A program made the translations under genes and the position numbers. From Bacillota bacterium (GTDB lineage Bacteria > Bacillota_G > SHA-98 > UBA4971), in NCBI GenBank assembly GCA_012512055.1, contig JAAZEW010000233.1, forward strand, positions 1-19,749: a stretch of 19,749 nt of DNA, given 5' to 3'. Shown here piece after piece: positions 1 to 7,066 of this stretch (position 1 is the first letter of the stretch; every line of letters starts with the position of its first letter). A model generated the notes under the pieces. The model had not been told where the DNA came from, did not search any database, and saw only the letters and a program-made list of their open reading frames with translations.

Positions 1-303
1 GGCTGATATGATGAAATACAGGAAAGGGGCGTTTCTCATCCTGAGTGGTTTGTACGCAACTCTCTCCAGGAGGACCGCCAATATGGTGGAGCCGAGTGCA
101 GCTCCGAAAAACGCGAATGCAAAAGGCCACTTAAAAAGAGTGAGAAGATAGAAACCGAAGTAGGCGCCGAGCATTATGACGCCCCCGTGGGCGAAATTAC
201 TGAAATTCATGATGCTGTATACAAGGGAGTATCCTACTGCCATTAAAGCATAGACGCTGCCGATGGACAGGCCGTTTATCATCTGCTGCAAAAACTGGGT
301 CAT
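1..303 (-). CDS. livH: Branched-chain amino-acid ABC transporter permease, LivH type (3' end outside window)
   Basis: This is the N-terminal 101 residues of a LivH-family inner-membrane permease; the rest lies beyond the left edge. The start ATG at 303 follows an AAGGAGG ribosome binding site at 310-316; a nearer ATG at 309 is followed at once by TAG and is excluded. The protein opens MTQFLQQMINGLSIGSVYAL and continues with the NFAHGG and LERVAYKPLR stretches typical of LivH, matching the complete paralogue at 3422-4315 (FFQQLINGMSLGSLYALLAIGY, DRVAYRPVR). At least two hydrophobic segments are visible. It lies 161 bp downstream of a binding-protein gene on the same strand, so it is the second gene of a leftward liv operon. 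The family assignment is secure; substrate specificity is inferred. Confidence 0.93.
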   Translation of the reverse strand, partial: MTQFLQQMINGLSIGSVYALMAVGYSLVYSIMNFSNFAHGGVIMLGAYFGFYLLTLFKWPFAFAFFGAALGSTILAVLLERVAYKPLRMRNAPFLYFIISA

Positions 304-324
304 CTACATCCTCCTTAGCGCAGG

Positions 325-366
325 CGGCAAGGCCAGGAGCGAAACGTCTTCTCTAAGGCCTTGCCG
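325..366 (-). promoter_or_regulatory. Stem-loop between livJ and livH
   Basis: The arms CGGCAAGGCC (325-334) and GGCCTTGCCG (357-366) are perfectly complementary over 10 bp around a 22-nt loop. The hairpin lies about 98 nt after the livJ stop and 21 nt before the livH start, with no T-tract. It is therefore more likely an mRNA-stabilising or partial-termination element that sets the binding-protein/permease ratio than a full terminator. Equivalent hairpins occur in the two other binding-protein/permease gaps of this window. Confidence 0.6.
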
Positions 367-430
367 ACCACTTTGATGTCCGATAGCCGAAAAGCGCTAT
401 AGAGCCACTTAGCTGTGGTTCCGATCCGCT

Positions 431-453
431 GAACTATAGTTCCGGAGTTCCGG
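431..453. repeat. Two adjacent palindromes after livJ
   Basis: GAACTATAGTTC (431-442) is a perfect 12-bp palindrome. It is followed directly by CCGGA-GT-TCCGG (442-453). Both lie within 35 bp of the livJ stop codon. The loops are too tight for a good terminator and there is no T-run. The function is unknown. Confidence 0.4.
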
Positions 454-464
454 CGCGTAACGCT

Positions 465-1625
465 CTACGGCGCATATTTCTGCTGGAAGATGTAGTTGCC
501 GTCCACCAGCTTGATGATGGCAGCTTCTTTGCCTTCCGGGTTGTGAGTGTTCTTATCAATTCTGATTGTCCCGGTGATACCTGTGATGTTTGTGGTCTCA
601 AGTGCATCCCTGATCGCTACCGGGTCGAAGCTGTTCGCTCTCTTTACTGCATCCACGAACATCAGGAAAGCGTCATGTGCGAGGAATCCGTTGAGTTCCA
701 CCTTACGGTTGTACTTGTTGATATAGCGTGTCTTGAAATCCATGACATCCGGATCCTCGAAGTCCAGGTGATTTACTACGTAGCTGCCTTCGATTGCATC
801 CTTTGCCATCTCAATGAGGACTTCAGACGGCCAGCCGTCTCCGCCCATAAGGGTGCACTTTATGCCAAGTTCCCGCGCCTGGTTTGAGCTTAGGGCCACT
901 TCCTTGAAGAAGTAAGGCATAAAGATGACATCAGGGTTTGCTGCCTTTATCTTCGAAAGCTGGGCCCTGAAGTCGGTATCTCCGAACTTGAAAGCCTCTT
1001 TCGCCACAATGGTGCCGCCTTTTTCGGTAAACGTCTTGATGAAGAACTCGGTTAAACCTTGAGAGTAGTCGTCAGCAACGTCATACAACACTGCGGCCTT
1101 TCTGAATCCTAACACATCAAAAGCAAATCCTGCCGCTACGGCGCCTTGATACGGGTCTATGAAGCAGACTCTGAAGTTGAAGGGTTTTGTCTTGCCGTCC
1201 ACCACTGTGACTTTGGGATTAGTGGCTACAGTGGCTATGTCAGGCACTTTCATTTCCTCAAGAATGGACGAAATCGGGATAGCTTGTCCGCTGGCATTAG
1301 GTCCGATGATACAGACGACCTTGTCTTGGCCTGTGAGTCGTCTCACGCAATTGACTGCTTCCATGGCATCACCGCGGGTGTCATAGCCGATTACTTCAAT
1401 CGTGGCGCCCAAAAGCCCCCCTGCGTTATTGAGCTCTTCTGCCAGCATTTTCACGGTGTTAAGCTCGCACTGCCCCCACACTGCCTGGTCACCGGTTAGG
1501 GAACCGATCCATCCGAGTTTGACGACTTTAGGGTTCTGCTGTGCTGCAGCAAATGAAATCCCGAGGGTAAGACAAAGAACCAAACATAGAAGTGTCACCA
1601 TACCTCGTTTTGGCTTTCTAAACAT
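465..1625 (-). CDS. livJ: Branched-chain amino-acid-type ABC transporter substrate-binding protein
   Basis: A periplasmic-binding-protein type I (Peripla_BP_6/LivJ-like) protein of 386 residues, the usual length for the family. Residues 1-28 form a signal peptide: a basic start (MFRKPKR), a hydrophobic core, and an AxA site before QQN. No lipobox cysteine is positioned for lipidation. The mature part starts with the typical KLGWIGSLTGDQAVWG strand and contains GGLLG, IIGPNASG (ligand loop), RVCFIDPYQG and KAAVLYD motifs, as in LivJ homologues. It probably captures a branched-chain or other hydrophobic amino acid and delivers it to the LivH at 1-303. A paralogue in a divergent operon (2117-3250) has the same architecture. 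The ATG at 1625 is preceded by a G-rich ribosome binding site (AAAGGGGGG). The ligand cannot be read from sequence. Confidence 0.93.
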   Translation of the reverse strand: MFRKPKRGMVTLLCLVLCLTLGISFAAAQQNPKVVKLGWIGSLTGDQAVWGQCELNTVKMLAEELNNAGGLLGATIEVIGYDTRGDAMEAVNCVRRLTGQDKVVCIIGPNASGQAIPISSILEEMKVPDIATVATNPKVTVVDGKTKPFNFRVCFIDPYQGAVAAGFAFDVLGFRKAAVLYDVADDYSQGLTEFFIKTFTEKGGTIVAKEAFKFGDTDFRAQLSKIKAANPDVIFMPYFFKEVALSSNQARELGIKCTLMGGDGWPSEVLIEMAKDAIEGSYVVNHLDFEDPDVMDFKTRYINKYNRKVELNGFLAHDAFLMFVDAVKRANSFDPVAIRDALETTNITGITGTIRIDKNTHNPEGKEAAIIKLVDGNYIFQQKYAP

Positions 1626-1666
1626 AACACCTGTCCCCCCTTTAGTAATGTGGGATTACATTCCTA

Positions 1667-1695
1667 ATTTTACAGTTCTAAACGGGATAAGTCAA
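1667..1695 (-). promoter_or_regulatory. Promoter of the leftward livJ-livH operon
   Basis: On the minus strand TTGACT (1690-1695) and TAAAAT (1667-1672) are separated by exactly 17 bp, a close sigma-A-type match. They lie 42 bp upstream of the livJ start at 1625. The -35 element overlaps the first CAATTG unit of the repeat array at 1691-1738. Confidence 0.72.
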
Positions 1696-1738
1696 TTGAA
1701 AATAGGGACAATTGAACCTATTGCCAATTGTCAATATA
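1691..1738. repeat. Three 16-bp tandem units with CAATTG cores (candidate operator array)
   Basis: The palindrome CAATTG occurs at 1693, 1709 and 1725, exactly 16 bp apart. Units read G-N-CAATTG followed by an A/T-rich half with a shared TA. The first unit overlaps the -35 box of the leftward liv promoter and the others extend upstream. The spacing and position suggest binding sites for a transcription factor that multimerises along DNA; the factor is unknown. Confidence 0.55.
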
Positions 1739-1829
1739 AGGGATTCCCGGTAGGGCAGGACATTAGGTTTGCCTGTGTAAGAGCGTAGAAACGCAGAGGT
1801 ACGGCAAAAAGCACACAAATATGACAATA

Positions 1830-1847
1830 AAGTGCCAAAAGTGCCAA
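1830..1847. repeat. Two 9-bp direct repeats upstream of the rightward liv promoter
   Basis: AAGTGCCAA is repeated perfectly in tandem (1830-1838, 1839-1847) and followed by a partial AGTGGGC. The repeat ends 7 bp before the -35 hexamer at 1855. This is a plausible regulator site for the rightward operon, but it has no recognised family motif. Confidence 0.4.
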
Positions 1848-1854
1848 AGTGGGC

Positions 1855-1883
1855 TTGACCGAACGCTGCCGGCATGCTATATT
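1855..1883 (+). promoter_or_regulatory. Promoter of the rightward livJHMGF operon
   Basis: TTGACC (1855-1860) and TATATT (1878-1883) are 17 bp apart. The predicted start near 1890 would leave a 5' leader of about 225 nt before livJ at 2117. This is the best plus-strand sigma-A-type match in the divergent region. Confidence 0.65.
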
Positions 1884-1927
1884 ATTTGACAAGTCTCCTA
1901 GCAGGTTTAGTGGTTTCTGTAGCATGA

Positions 1928-2036
1928 TTATTCGTACCGCAGACTGGTTCTTTACGTAGCGGATGAGTTATTCGTAAAGGGGGGAGTAGTGCGTACGGTA
2001 GGAATTTCATACGACAGTCGTCTTTAGTTTTTTTTA
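1928..2036 (+). promoter_or_regulatory. Structured 5' leader of livJ with a T8 run
   Basis: Within the predicted leader, TTATTCGTA occurs twice (1928-1936 and 1968-1976). CTTTACG (1950-1956) pairs perfectly with CGTAAAG (1973-1979), so the two repeats could compete for the same partner. A small palindrome, ACGACAGTCGT, lies shortly before a run of eight T (2028-2035), an arrangement that resembles a weak attenuator. No T-box (GGTGG) element or known riboswitch core was recognised. Function is inference only. Confidence 0.3.
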
Positions 2037-2116
2037 GGTAGAAAAAGAGAAGTAGAGTAGAGAACAAGTTTCGGAGCAGAGTCATAGCTCCATATCCGGA
2101 TGGGAGGTAGTGAGAA

Positions 2117-3250
2117 GTGAGGAGATCCATCGCATCCTTCGCTATGTTGGTTATTCTTCTTTCCTTCATGTTGTTTGGTGCAACTACATATTCTGCGGAA
2201 CCAATTAAGATCGGTTTCAATTTTGAGATAACAGGCGCTGTAGCCGGTTACGGGCAGATGGGTTGGGAAGGCGCCCAGCTCATAAAGGAACTCGTGCCCA
2301 TGGAAGTATTGGGGCGGCCTGTTCAATTCGTGTTAGTCGATAACAAGTCTGATCGAGTTGAATCGTCTAACGCTACTTCACGACTGATTGAGAGAGAGAA
2401 AGTCGTTGCCATTATCGGGCCTATGATAAGCGGCAGCATGCTTGCAGCAGGGGATATATGTGAGAAGAAGCAAGTGCCTATTTTGGGTCCGGCCTCCACA
2501 AACCCTCTGACTACTCAAGGCAAGAAGTACGTATTTCGGGCGTGTTACACAGACCCATTCCAGGCCGAGATTGCAGCAAAATACTCTTACCAGGACCTAA
2601 AAGCAAGAAAAGCCGCAGTCCTCTTCGACATTTCCAATGACTACTGTGTTGCCCTAGGTCAATATTTCAAGAATTCCTTCGAGAGCTTGGGTGGCGAGAT
2701 CGTAGTATATACTCCGTGCAATGCAGGGGATCAGGATTTCAGCGCCCAGCTTACAGCGATAAAGACTGCAAACCCGGACGTAATCTACTTGCCCAACTAC
2801 TATGAGGAAGTGGGCCTTATTCTGCGTCAGGCGAAAGATCTGGGATTGACCCAGCCTGTGCTTTCCGCTGACGGTGTTGATGTTCCTGAGATTTGGGGTC
2901 TCGCCGGTTCTGCCATTGAAGGTTTGATGCATACTGCTCACTGGCATGAAGAGGCCGGGATGACTGATATCGGCAAGAAGTACATAGAGGCGTATAAAGC
3001 AAAGTATGGCGGGAAGGAAGTCAACTCCTTTGGAGCCCTTACTGCAGATTGTGTACTCATGGTTCTTGATGCAATGAACCGCGCAGGTTCCGCTGATCCC
3101 AAGAAGATCCGCGACGCCTTGGAGGCAACGAAGGGCCTGGAGGTTGTCACGGGGTTTCTCTCGATTAATAAGGGTGACGCAGTTAAGGCAGCGGTCATCC
3201 GTGAGGCAAGAGGCGGTCAGTGGGAATTCAAGGGCATAGCCAACCCGTAG
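2117..3250 (+). CDS. livJ: Branched-chain amino-acid-type ABC transporter substrate-binding protein (second copy)
   Basis: A LivJ-like type I periplasmic binding protein of 377 residues and the first gene of a complete livJHMGF operon. The GTG start at 2117 has GGGAGGT at 2102-2108. The leader (MRRSIASF, then about 14 hydrophobic residues) ends near TYSA-EP around residue 27, with no lipobox cysteine. The mature chain starts IKIGFNFEITGAVAGYG and has the family's IIGPMISG, ACYTDPFQ, KAAVLFDISNDY and QDFSAQL motifs. It is clearly related to the protein at 465-1625 but diverged, which suggests a different ligand preference. A strong hairpin separates it from livH, consistent with higher expression of the binding protein than of the membrane parts. 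Confidence 0.94.
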   Translation: MRRSIASFAMLVILLSFMLFGATTYSAEPIKIGFNFEITGAVAGYGQMGWEGAQLIKELVPMEVLGRPVQFVLVDNKSDRVESSNATSRLIEREKVVAIIGPMISGSMLAAGDICEKKQVPILGPASTNPLTTQGKKYVFRACYTDPFQAEIAAKYSYQDLKARKAAVLFDISNDYCVALGQYFKNSFESLGGEIVVYTPCNAGDQDFSAQLTAIKTANPDVIYLPNYYEEVGLILRQAKDLGLTQPVLSADGVDVPEIWGLAGSAIEGLMHTAHWHEEAGMTDIGKKYIEAYKAKYGGKEVNSFGALTADCVLMVLDAMNRAGSADPKKIRDALEATKGLEVVTGFLSINKGDAVKAAVIREARGGQWEFKGIANP

Positions 3251-3321
3251 TGTAACCTTACGGTAAATCCCGTCTCGTTATTGGCTCTCGTTATCGGCAT
3301 CGGCGCAAGATGCGACAATGT

Positions 3322-3367
3322 CAATGATGGGCAAGGAGGGTTCCGGAACCCTCCTGCCCTGGCATTG
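3322..3367 (+). promoter_or_regulatory. Long stem-loop between livJ and livH
   Basis: GGGCAAGGAGGGTTCC (3329-3344) is complementary to GGAACCCTCCTGCCC (3345-3359) with one bulged base. The outer CAATG (3322-3326) can pair with CATTG (3363-3367) across a small internal loop. The hairpin starts 78 nt after the livJ stop and is followed by the weak T-rich tail TTGTTT. It looks like a leaky terminator or 3'-end stabiliser within the operon. Confidence 0.65.
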
Positions 3368-3421
3368 TTTATGGGGAGCCAGAGGTGGGATAGGGGCTTG
3401 CTCAAGAGGGAGTTGACGTTC

Positions 3422-4315
3422 ATGAACGCTGCCGTGTTCTTTCAACAACTGATAAACGGGATGTCATTGGGCAGTCTTTATGCTTTGCTGGCTATTGGAT
3501 ACACAATGGTGTATGGCATCCTCAGATTCATTAACTTTGCCCATAGTGACATCTTCATGGTGGGAGCTTACTCCGCGTTTTTCTTCATTGTGATCTTCCG
3601 CATTCCGTGGCCTTTGGCTGCCGCAATTGCAGTATGTCTCACCGCGTTTGTAGGTATGACCATAGACCGAGTGGCTTACCGCCCAGTGAGGGACGCTCCT
3701 AGAATCTCTGCCCTAATAACCGCGGTGGGCGTATCGTCTTTCATCGAGAATCTTGGCCTTGTCACATTGGGGGCCCGTCCCAAGGCGTTTGAAAGCCCGC
3801 AATTCATGTCCCGGGTTTTCCACATAGGCCCTGTGGCTATTACAGGTGTGGCAATTTGGGTTCCTATTATCACTTCCGTGCTCCTGGCGGTGATGATGTA
3901 TGTAGTCTACAAGACCAAGATCGGTATGGCCATGAGGTCTGTATCCACGGACATTGAGGCTACTCGGCTCATGGGGGTCGATGTGGACAAGGTGATATCC
4001 TATACTTTCGCTTTGGGTTCTGCGCTTGCTGCAGCAGGTGGCATACTGTGGGCATGCAAGTACCCTAAGATCTCACCGCTCATGGGCGTGTATCCGGGTT
4101 GGAAAGCATTCACTGCAGCGGTTGTAGGTGGAATCGGTAGCATCCCGGGGGCAATGATAGGCGGCTTCATAATAGGGCTCATTGAAGTCATGACAGTGGC
4201 TGTATCTCCCGGTCTGTCAGGTTATCGTGACGGCGTGATATTTTTCGTCCTTGTAGTGTTCCTTCTGGTAAGGCCTACGGGTATCCTTGGAGAGACGCTA
4301 AAGGAGAAGGTGTGA
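3422..4315 (+). CDS. livH: Branched-chain amino-acid ABC transporter permease LivH
   Basis: A LivH-type membrane permease of 297 residues from the ATG at 3422, which has AAGAGGGAG 9 nt upstream. The frame is open back to a TTG at 3281, but that extension would translate the intergenic hairpin and is unlike the family. The protein starts MNAAVFFQQLINGMSLGSLY, as LivH proteins do, and has about eight hydrophobic segments. It contains the NFAHSDIFMVGAY, DRVAYRPVRD and AAVVGGIGSIPGAMIGG blocks, plus the cytoplasmic coupling loop MRSVSTDIEATRLMGVD that contacts the ATPases. It pairs with LivM as the transmembrane channel. Its TGA stop lies one base before the livM start, so the two are translationally linked. 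Confidence 0.95.
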   Translation: MNAAVFFQQLINGMSLGSLYALLAIGYTMVYGILRFINFAHSDIFMVGAYSAFFFIVIFRIPWPLAAAIAVCLTAFVGMTIDRVAYRPVRDAPRISALITAVGVSSFIENLGLVTLGARPKAFESPQFMSRVFHIGPVAITGVAIWVPIITSVLLAVMMYVVYKTKIGMAMRSVSTDIEATRLMGVDVDKVISYTFALGSALAAAGGILWACKYPKISPLMGVYPGWKAFTAAVVGGIGSIPGAMIGGFIIGLIEVMTVAVSPGLSGYRDGVIFFVLVVFLLVRPTGILGETLKEKV

Positions 4316-4316
4316 T

Positions 4317-5405
4317 ATGTCGGATAAGTTCAGGAAGACAATGCTGACGATAATCTTCATAGGCTTTCTGTTCGTTGTCGCCTGGTTAGCCGACAGTTAC
4401 TTAGACGAGTATGTTATGAGAGTAGTGCGCACAGGCCTCATATACGTCACAGCCGCAGTCGGTTATAACCTGATAAACGGCATAGCCGGCCAGTTTTCCT
4501 TAGGACCCAATGGATTTATGGCTTTAGGCGGGTACATGGTCGCTCTTCTTATGTTGCCTCTGGACCAAAAGGAGTTTGTCTGGTTCCTTCAACCCCTTAT
4601 CTGGCCGTTCAGGGCCTTCTCGCTTACCAAACCATTCTTCCCTCTGGCAGTGGCACTCGGGGGAGTGGCAGGCGCTCTTGGAGCACTGGTAGTCGGGATT
4701 CCGTCTCTTCGCCTTCGCGGTGATTACTTGGCCATCGCCACATTCGGATTCAGCCAGATAATAATAGTGCTGGCAAATAACCTTATTCCGCTCACTAACG
4801 GAGCCTTAGGTATCAAAGGGATCCCTGAATACGCCAATGTATACCGGTGTCTGGCTTGGGCGATAGTGACTGTCATGTTCACAAGCAATCTTGCTAATTC
4901 CAGTTATGGACGGGCGATGAAGTCTATTCGTGATGACGAGGTGGCTGCAGAGGCTATGGGTATACCCGTCTTCCGGCATAAGCTCCTGGCATTTGTGGTC
5001 AGCGGATTCTTTGCCGGTGTTTCAGGAGGGCTTATGGCCTCTCTGATCACTACTGTATCGCCTAGCCTTTTTAGCTTTTCCATGACGTTCAATTTACTGA
5101 TAATCATTGTCCTCGGCGGGCTCGGGAGTATTACCGGTTCGGCAGTTACTGCTTTCGCCTTTACGCTCCTATCGGAGGCTTTGCGTTTTGTGGAATCGCC
5201 TATTACTGTCGGGCCGATCCATATTCCGGGTATAGCAGGCATGCGCATGCTTGTGTTTTCTCTTCTCCTGGTCTTATTAATGATATTTTACAGGCGTGGC
5301 ATTTTTGGAAAGAAGGAAATCTCATGGGACTGGGTTTTGTCCCGCTATAGAAGCAGTAGTCGTCAGGGGGTGGGGACTTGGCCTCGAAAAACGGAGAAAT
5401 CCTAA
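4317..5405 (+). CDS. livM: Branched-chain amino-acid ABC transporter permease LivM
   Basis: The second membrane subunit of the Liv transporter (362 residues), starting at an ATG with AAGGAGAAGG just upstream. After an N-terminal membrane segment it shows the LivM signature YNLINGIAGQFSLGPNGFMALGGYMVA, a GIPSLRLRGDYLAIATFGF block, the coupling loop MKSIRDDEVAAEAMGIP, and a C-terminal IIVLGGLGSITGS segment. About nine hydrophobic stretches are visible. The last nine codons overlap the start of livG. With LivH it forms the heterodimeric translocation path, powered by LivG and LivF. Confidence 0.95.
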   Translation: MSDKFRKTMLTIIFIGFLFVVAWLADSYLDEYVMRVVRTGLIYVTAAVGYNLINGIAGQFSLGPNGFMALGGYMVALLMLPLDQKEFVWFLQPLIWPFRAFSLTKPFFPLAVALGGVAGALGALVVGIPSLRLRGDYLAIATFGFSQIIIVLANNLIPLTNGALGIKGIPEYANVYRCLAWAIVTVMFTSNLANSSYGRAMKSIRDDEVAAEAMGIPVFRHKLLAFVVSGFFAGVSGGLMASLITTVSPSLFSFSMTFNLLIIIVLGGLGSITGSAVTAFAFTLLSEALRFVESPITVGPIHIPGIAGMRMLVFSLLLVLLMIFYRRGIFGKKEISWDWVLSRYRSSSRQGVGTWPRKTEKS

Positions 5406-6169
5406 CGCTTGATGGAGTGAGTATAAGCTTTGGCGGCCTTCTGGCAGTAAGTGATTTCGACTTTGCCCTCCGAAAAGGAGAGCTGGTGGGCCTGATTGGA
5501 CCAAACGGCGCAGGTAAGACCACAGTCTTCAACATAATCACCGGCCAGTATGAACCTGTCCGCGGAAAAGTGTTGTTCAGAGGACAGGATATTACCGGAT
5601 GGCGTCCTGATCGAGTGACATGTGCCGGAATCGCAAGGACGTTTCAGAACATGCGGCTTTTCCAAGGCCTTACCGTCCTGGACAACGTGCTTGTGGCACG
5701 GCATTCCAAGTTGAGATCCTCTATGCTTGCCGCAGCATTGAACCTTCCCGGTTATGTGAAAGAGGAGCGCATGGCAGAGACACAAGCTTTGGAATTGCTT
5801 GATCGAGTCGGACTGACGGACCTGGCTCATGCTGAAGCCGGGAGCTTGCCCTATGGGCAGCAACGCCAAATTGAGATTGCCAGAGCGCTTGCTGCAGATC
5901 CTGAAGTGTTGCTTTTGGATGAACCTGCAGCAGGAATGAATCCGGAAGAGACTGCGAGGCTAATGGAATTCATCTCCGGGGTGCGTGATGAGTTCGGGCT
6001 CACTATCCTCCTTATTGAACATGACATGAAATTGGTCATGGGTATCTGTGAGAGGATACGAGTTATTGATTACGGTATGTCCATCGCTGAAGGCACTCCT
6101 CAAGAGATCCAAGGCAACCCCAAAGTGATATCAGCATACTTGGGGGAGGAATCGTGTGACTATGCTTAA
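5378..6169 (+). CDS. livG: Branched-chain amino-acid ABC transporter ATP-binding protein LivG
   Basis: A 263-residue cytoplasmic ATPase. Walker A GPNGAGKTT lies at about 41-49, Q-loop ARTFQNMRLF near 88, signature YGQQRQIEIARAL near 159 (YGQQR instead of LSGGQ, usual for LivG), Walker B VLLLDEPAAGMNP near 177, and H-loop LLIEHDM near 213. The start chosen is the TTG at 5378, preceded by AGGGGGTG; it overlaps livM by 28 bp, which suggests translational coupling. It forms an ATPase pair with LivF. Confidence 0.95.
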   Translation: MASKNGEILTLDGVSISFGGLLAVSDFDFALRKGELVGLIGPNGAGKTTVFNIITGQYEPVRGKVLFRGQDITGWRPDRVTCAGIARTFQNMRLFQGLTVLDNVLVARHSKLRSSMLAAALNLPGYVKEERMAETQALELLDRVGLTDLAHAEAGSLPYGQQRQIEIARALAADPEVLLLDEPAAGMNPEETARLMEFISGVRDEFGLTILLIEHDMKLVMGICERIRVIDYGMSIAEGTPQEIQGNPKVISAYLGEESCDYA

Positions 6170-6866
6170 GGTTCGGGATCTCAATGTGCATTATGGCGGT
6201 ATCCATGCCTTAAAAGGCGTCTCCCTAGATGTGCCTGAAGGCGCTATTGTGACACTTATCGGCGCTAACGGGGCAGGGAAGACCACGACGCTTCGGGCAA
6301 TAACAGGGCTTGCCAAGGCAACCGGAGGTGGCATTGAATTTGAGGGCCGGAACATCACAGCTACACCTCCTCATGAGATAGTGCGGCTGGGCGTATCCAT
6401 GGCTGCGGAAGGACGTCGAATATTCCGCAATCTCACTGTTATGGAAAACCTGATGATGGGAGCGTACCACAGGTCTGACAAGGCAGAGGTAAAAAAGGAT
6501 ATGAAATGGGTGACTGTCTTGTTTCCCAGGCTGAAGGAGCGTTTCAACCAAAAGGGGGGAACTCTCTCCGGCGGTGAACAGCAGATGCTCGCTGTCGGAC
6601 GGGCGCTCATGTCCAGGCCGAAGCTCCTGTGTCTCGATGAGCCTTCTCTAGGGCTTGCGCCTATGCTTGTTCAAGAAGTGTTTCGAGCGCTCAGCCAAAT
6701 TCATGATGAAGGATCTACAATTCTGCTGGTGGAGCAGAACGCTAAAGCAGCCCTTAAGATCGCGGACTACGGGTATGTCCTCCGTGGAGGCGCCGTCACC
6801 ATGCACGGCCGCGGCTGCGAGCTTCTCATGGATGAAAGCGTGCGACAGGCATATCTTGGGGAGTGA
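6156..6866 (+). CDS. livF: Branched-chain amino-acid ABC transporter ATP-binding protein LivF
   Basis: A 236-residue ATPase and the last gene of the operon. Walker A GANGAGKTT is at 36-44, signature LSGGEQQMLAVGRAL near 137, and Walker B LLCLDEPSLGLAP near 158. The switch loop is LLVEQN, with Gln where most ABC ATPases have His, as is normal for LivF. The GTG start at 6156 has GGGGGAGGA five bases upstream and overlaps livG by 14 bp; an ATG at 6162 in the same frame is the alternative. The length matches the family. Confidence 0.95.
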   Translation: MTMLKVRDLNVHYGGIHALKGVSLDVPEGAIVTLIGANGAGKTTTLRAITGLAKATGGGIEFEGRNITATPPHEIVRLGVSMAAEGRRIFRNLTVMENLMMGAYHRSDKAEVKKDMKWVTVLFPRLKERFNQKGGTLSGGEQQMLAVGRALMSRPKLLCLDEPSLGLAPMLVQEVFRALSQIHDEGSTILLVEQNAKAALKIADYGYVLRGGAVTMHGRGCELLMDESVRQAYLGE

Positions 6867-6868
6867 TC

Positions 6869-6908
6869 CCAGCAGCCGCCTGCTTATTCCCAGTGCTATG
6901 CTGGTTTT
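6869..6908 (+). terminator. Probable terminator of the livJHMGF operon
   Basis: CCAGCA (6869-6874) and TGCTGG (6899-6904) form a 6-bp stem closing a 24-nt loop, followed directly by TTTTCTT. It begins two bases after the livF stop codon. The long loop makes it a weaker call than a classic intrinsic terminator. Confidence 0.45.
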
Positions 6909-6980
6909 CTTAAGCTGAGCACCCTCGGGGGCCGGCACCGGTGCTGCCGAATCATGCTTGTTGCTTCTCCGTGTGTCCAA

Positions 6981-7011
6981 TGTTGCCGGCTCGTAGTTGA
7001 AGCCGGTAACA
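6981..7011. other. Hairpin between the convergent livF and degV
   Basis: TGTTGCCGGCT (6981-6991) pairs with AGCCGGTAACA (7001-7011): 11 pairs including one G-T, with a 9-nt loop. There is no T-run on either strand. It may act as a shared transcript-end structure. The rest of 6905-7066 shows nothing that can be supported as a gene. Confidence 0.4.
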
Positions 7012-7066
7012 CCAAATATTGCCGGGTTCACGCGGGCATATTCCGCATATCGAATCAGGCAGCTTG

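Noticed and set aside
1884..2116. T-box riboswitch upstream of livJ
   Set aside because: No GGTGG T-box sequence, specifier loop or clear terminator/antiterminator pair was found.
3281..3421. N-terminal extension of livH from a TTG start
   Set aside because: It would translate the livJ-livH hairpin and has no ribosome binding site; the ATG at 3422 has one and matches the family start.
5402..5869. Leftward 155-residue frame inside livG
   Set aside because: It is antisense to a well-conserved ATPase gene and has no family features.
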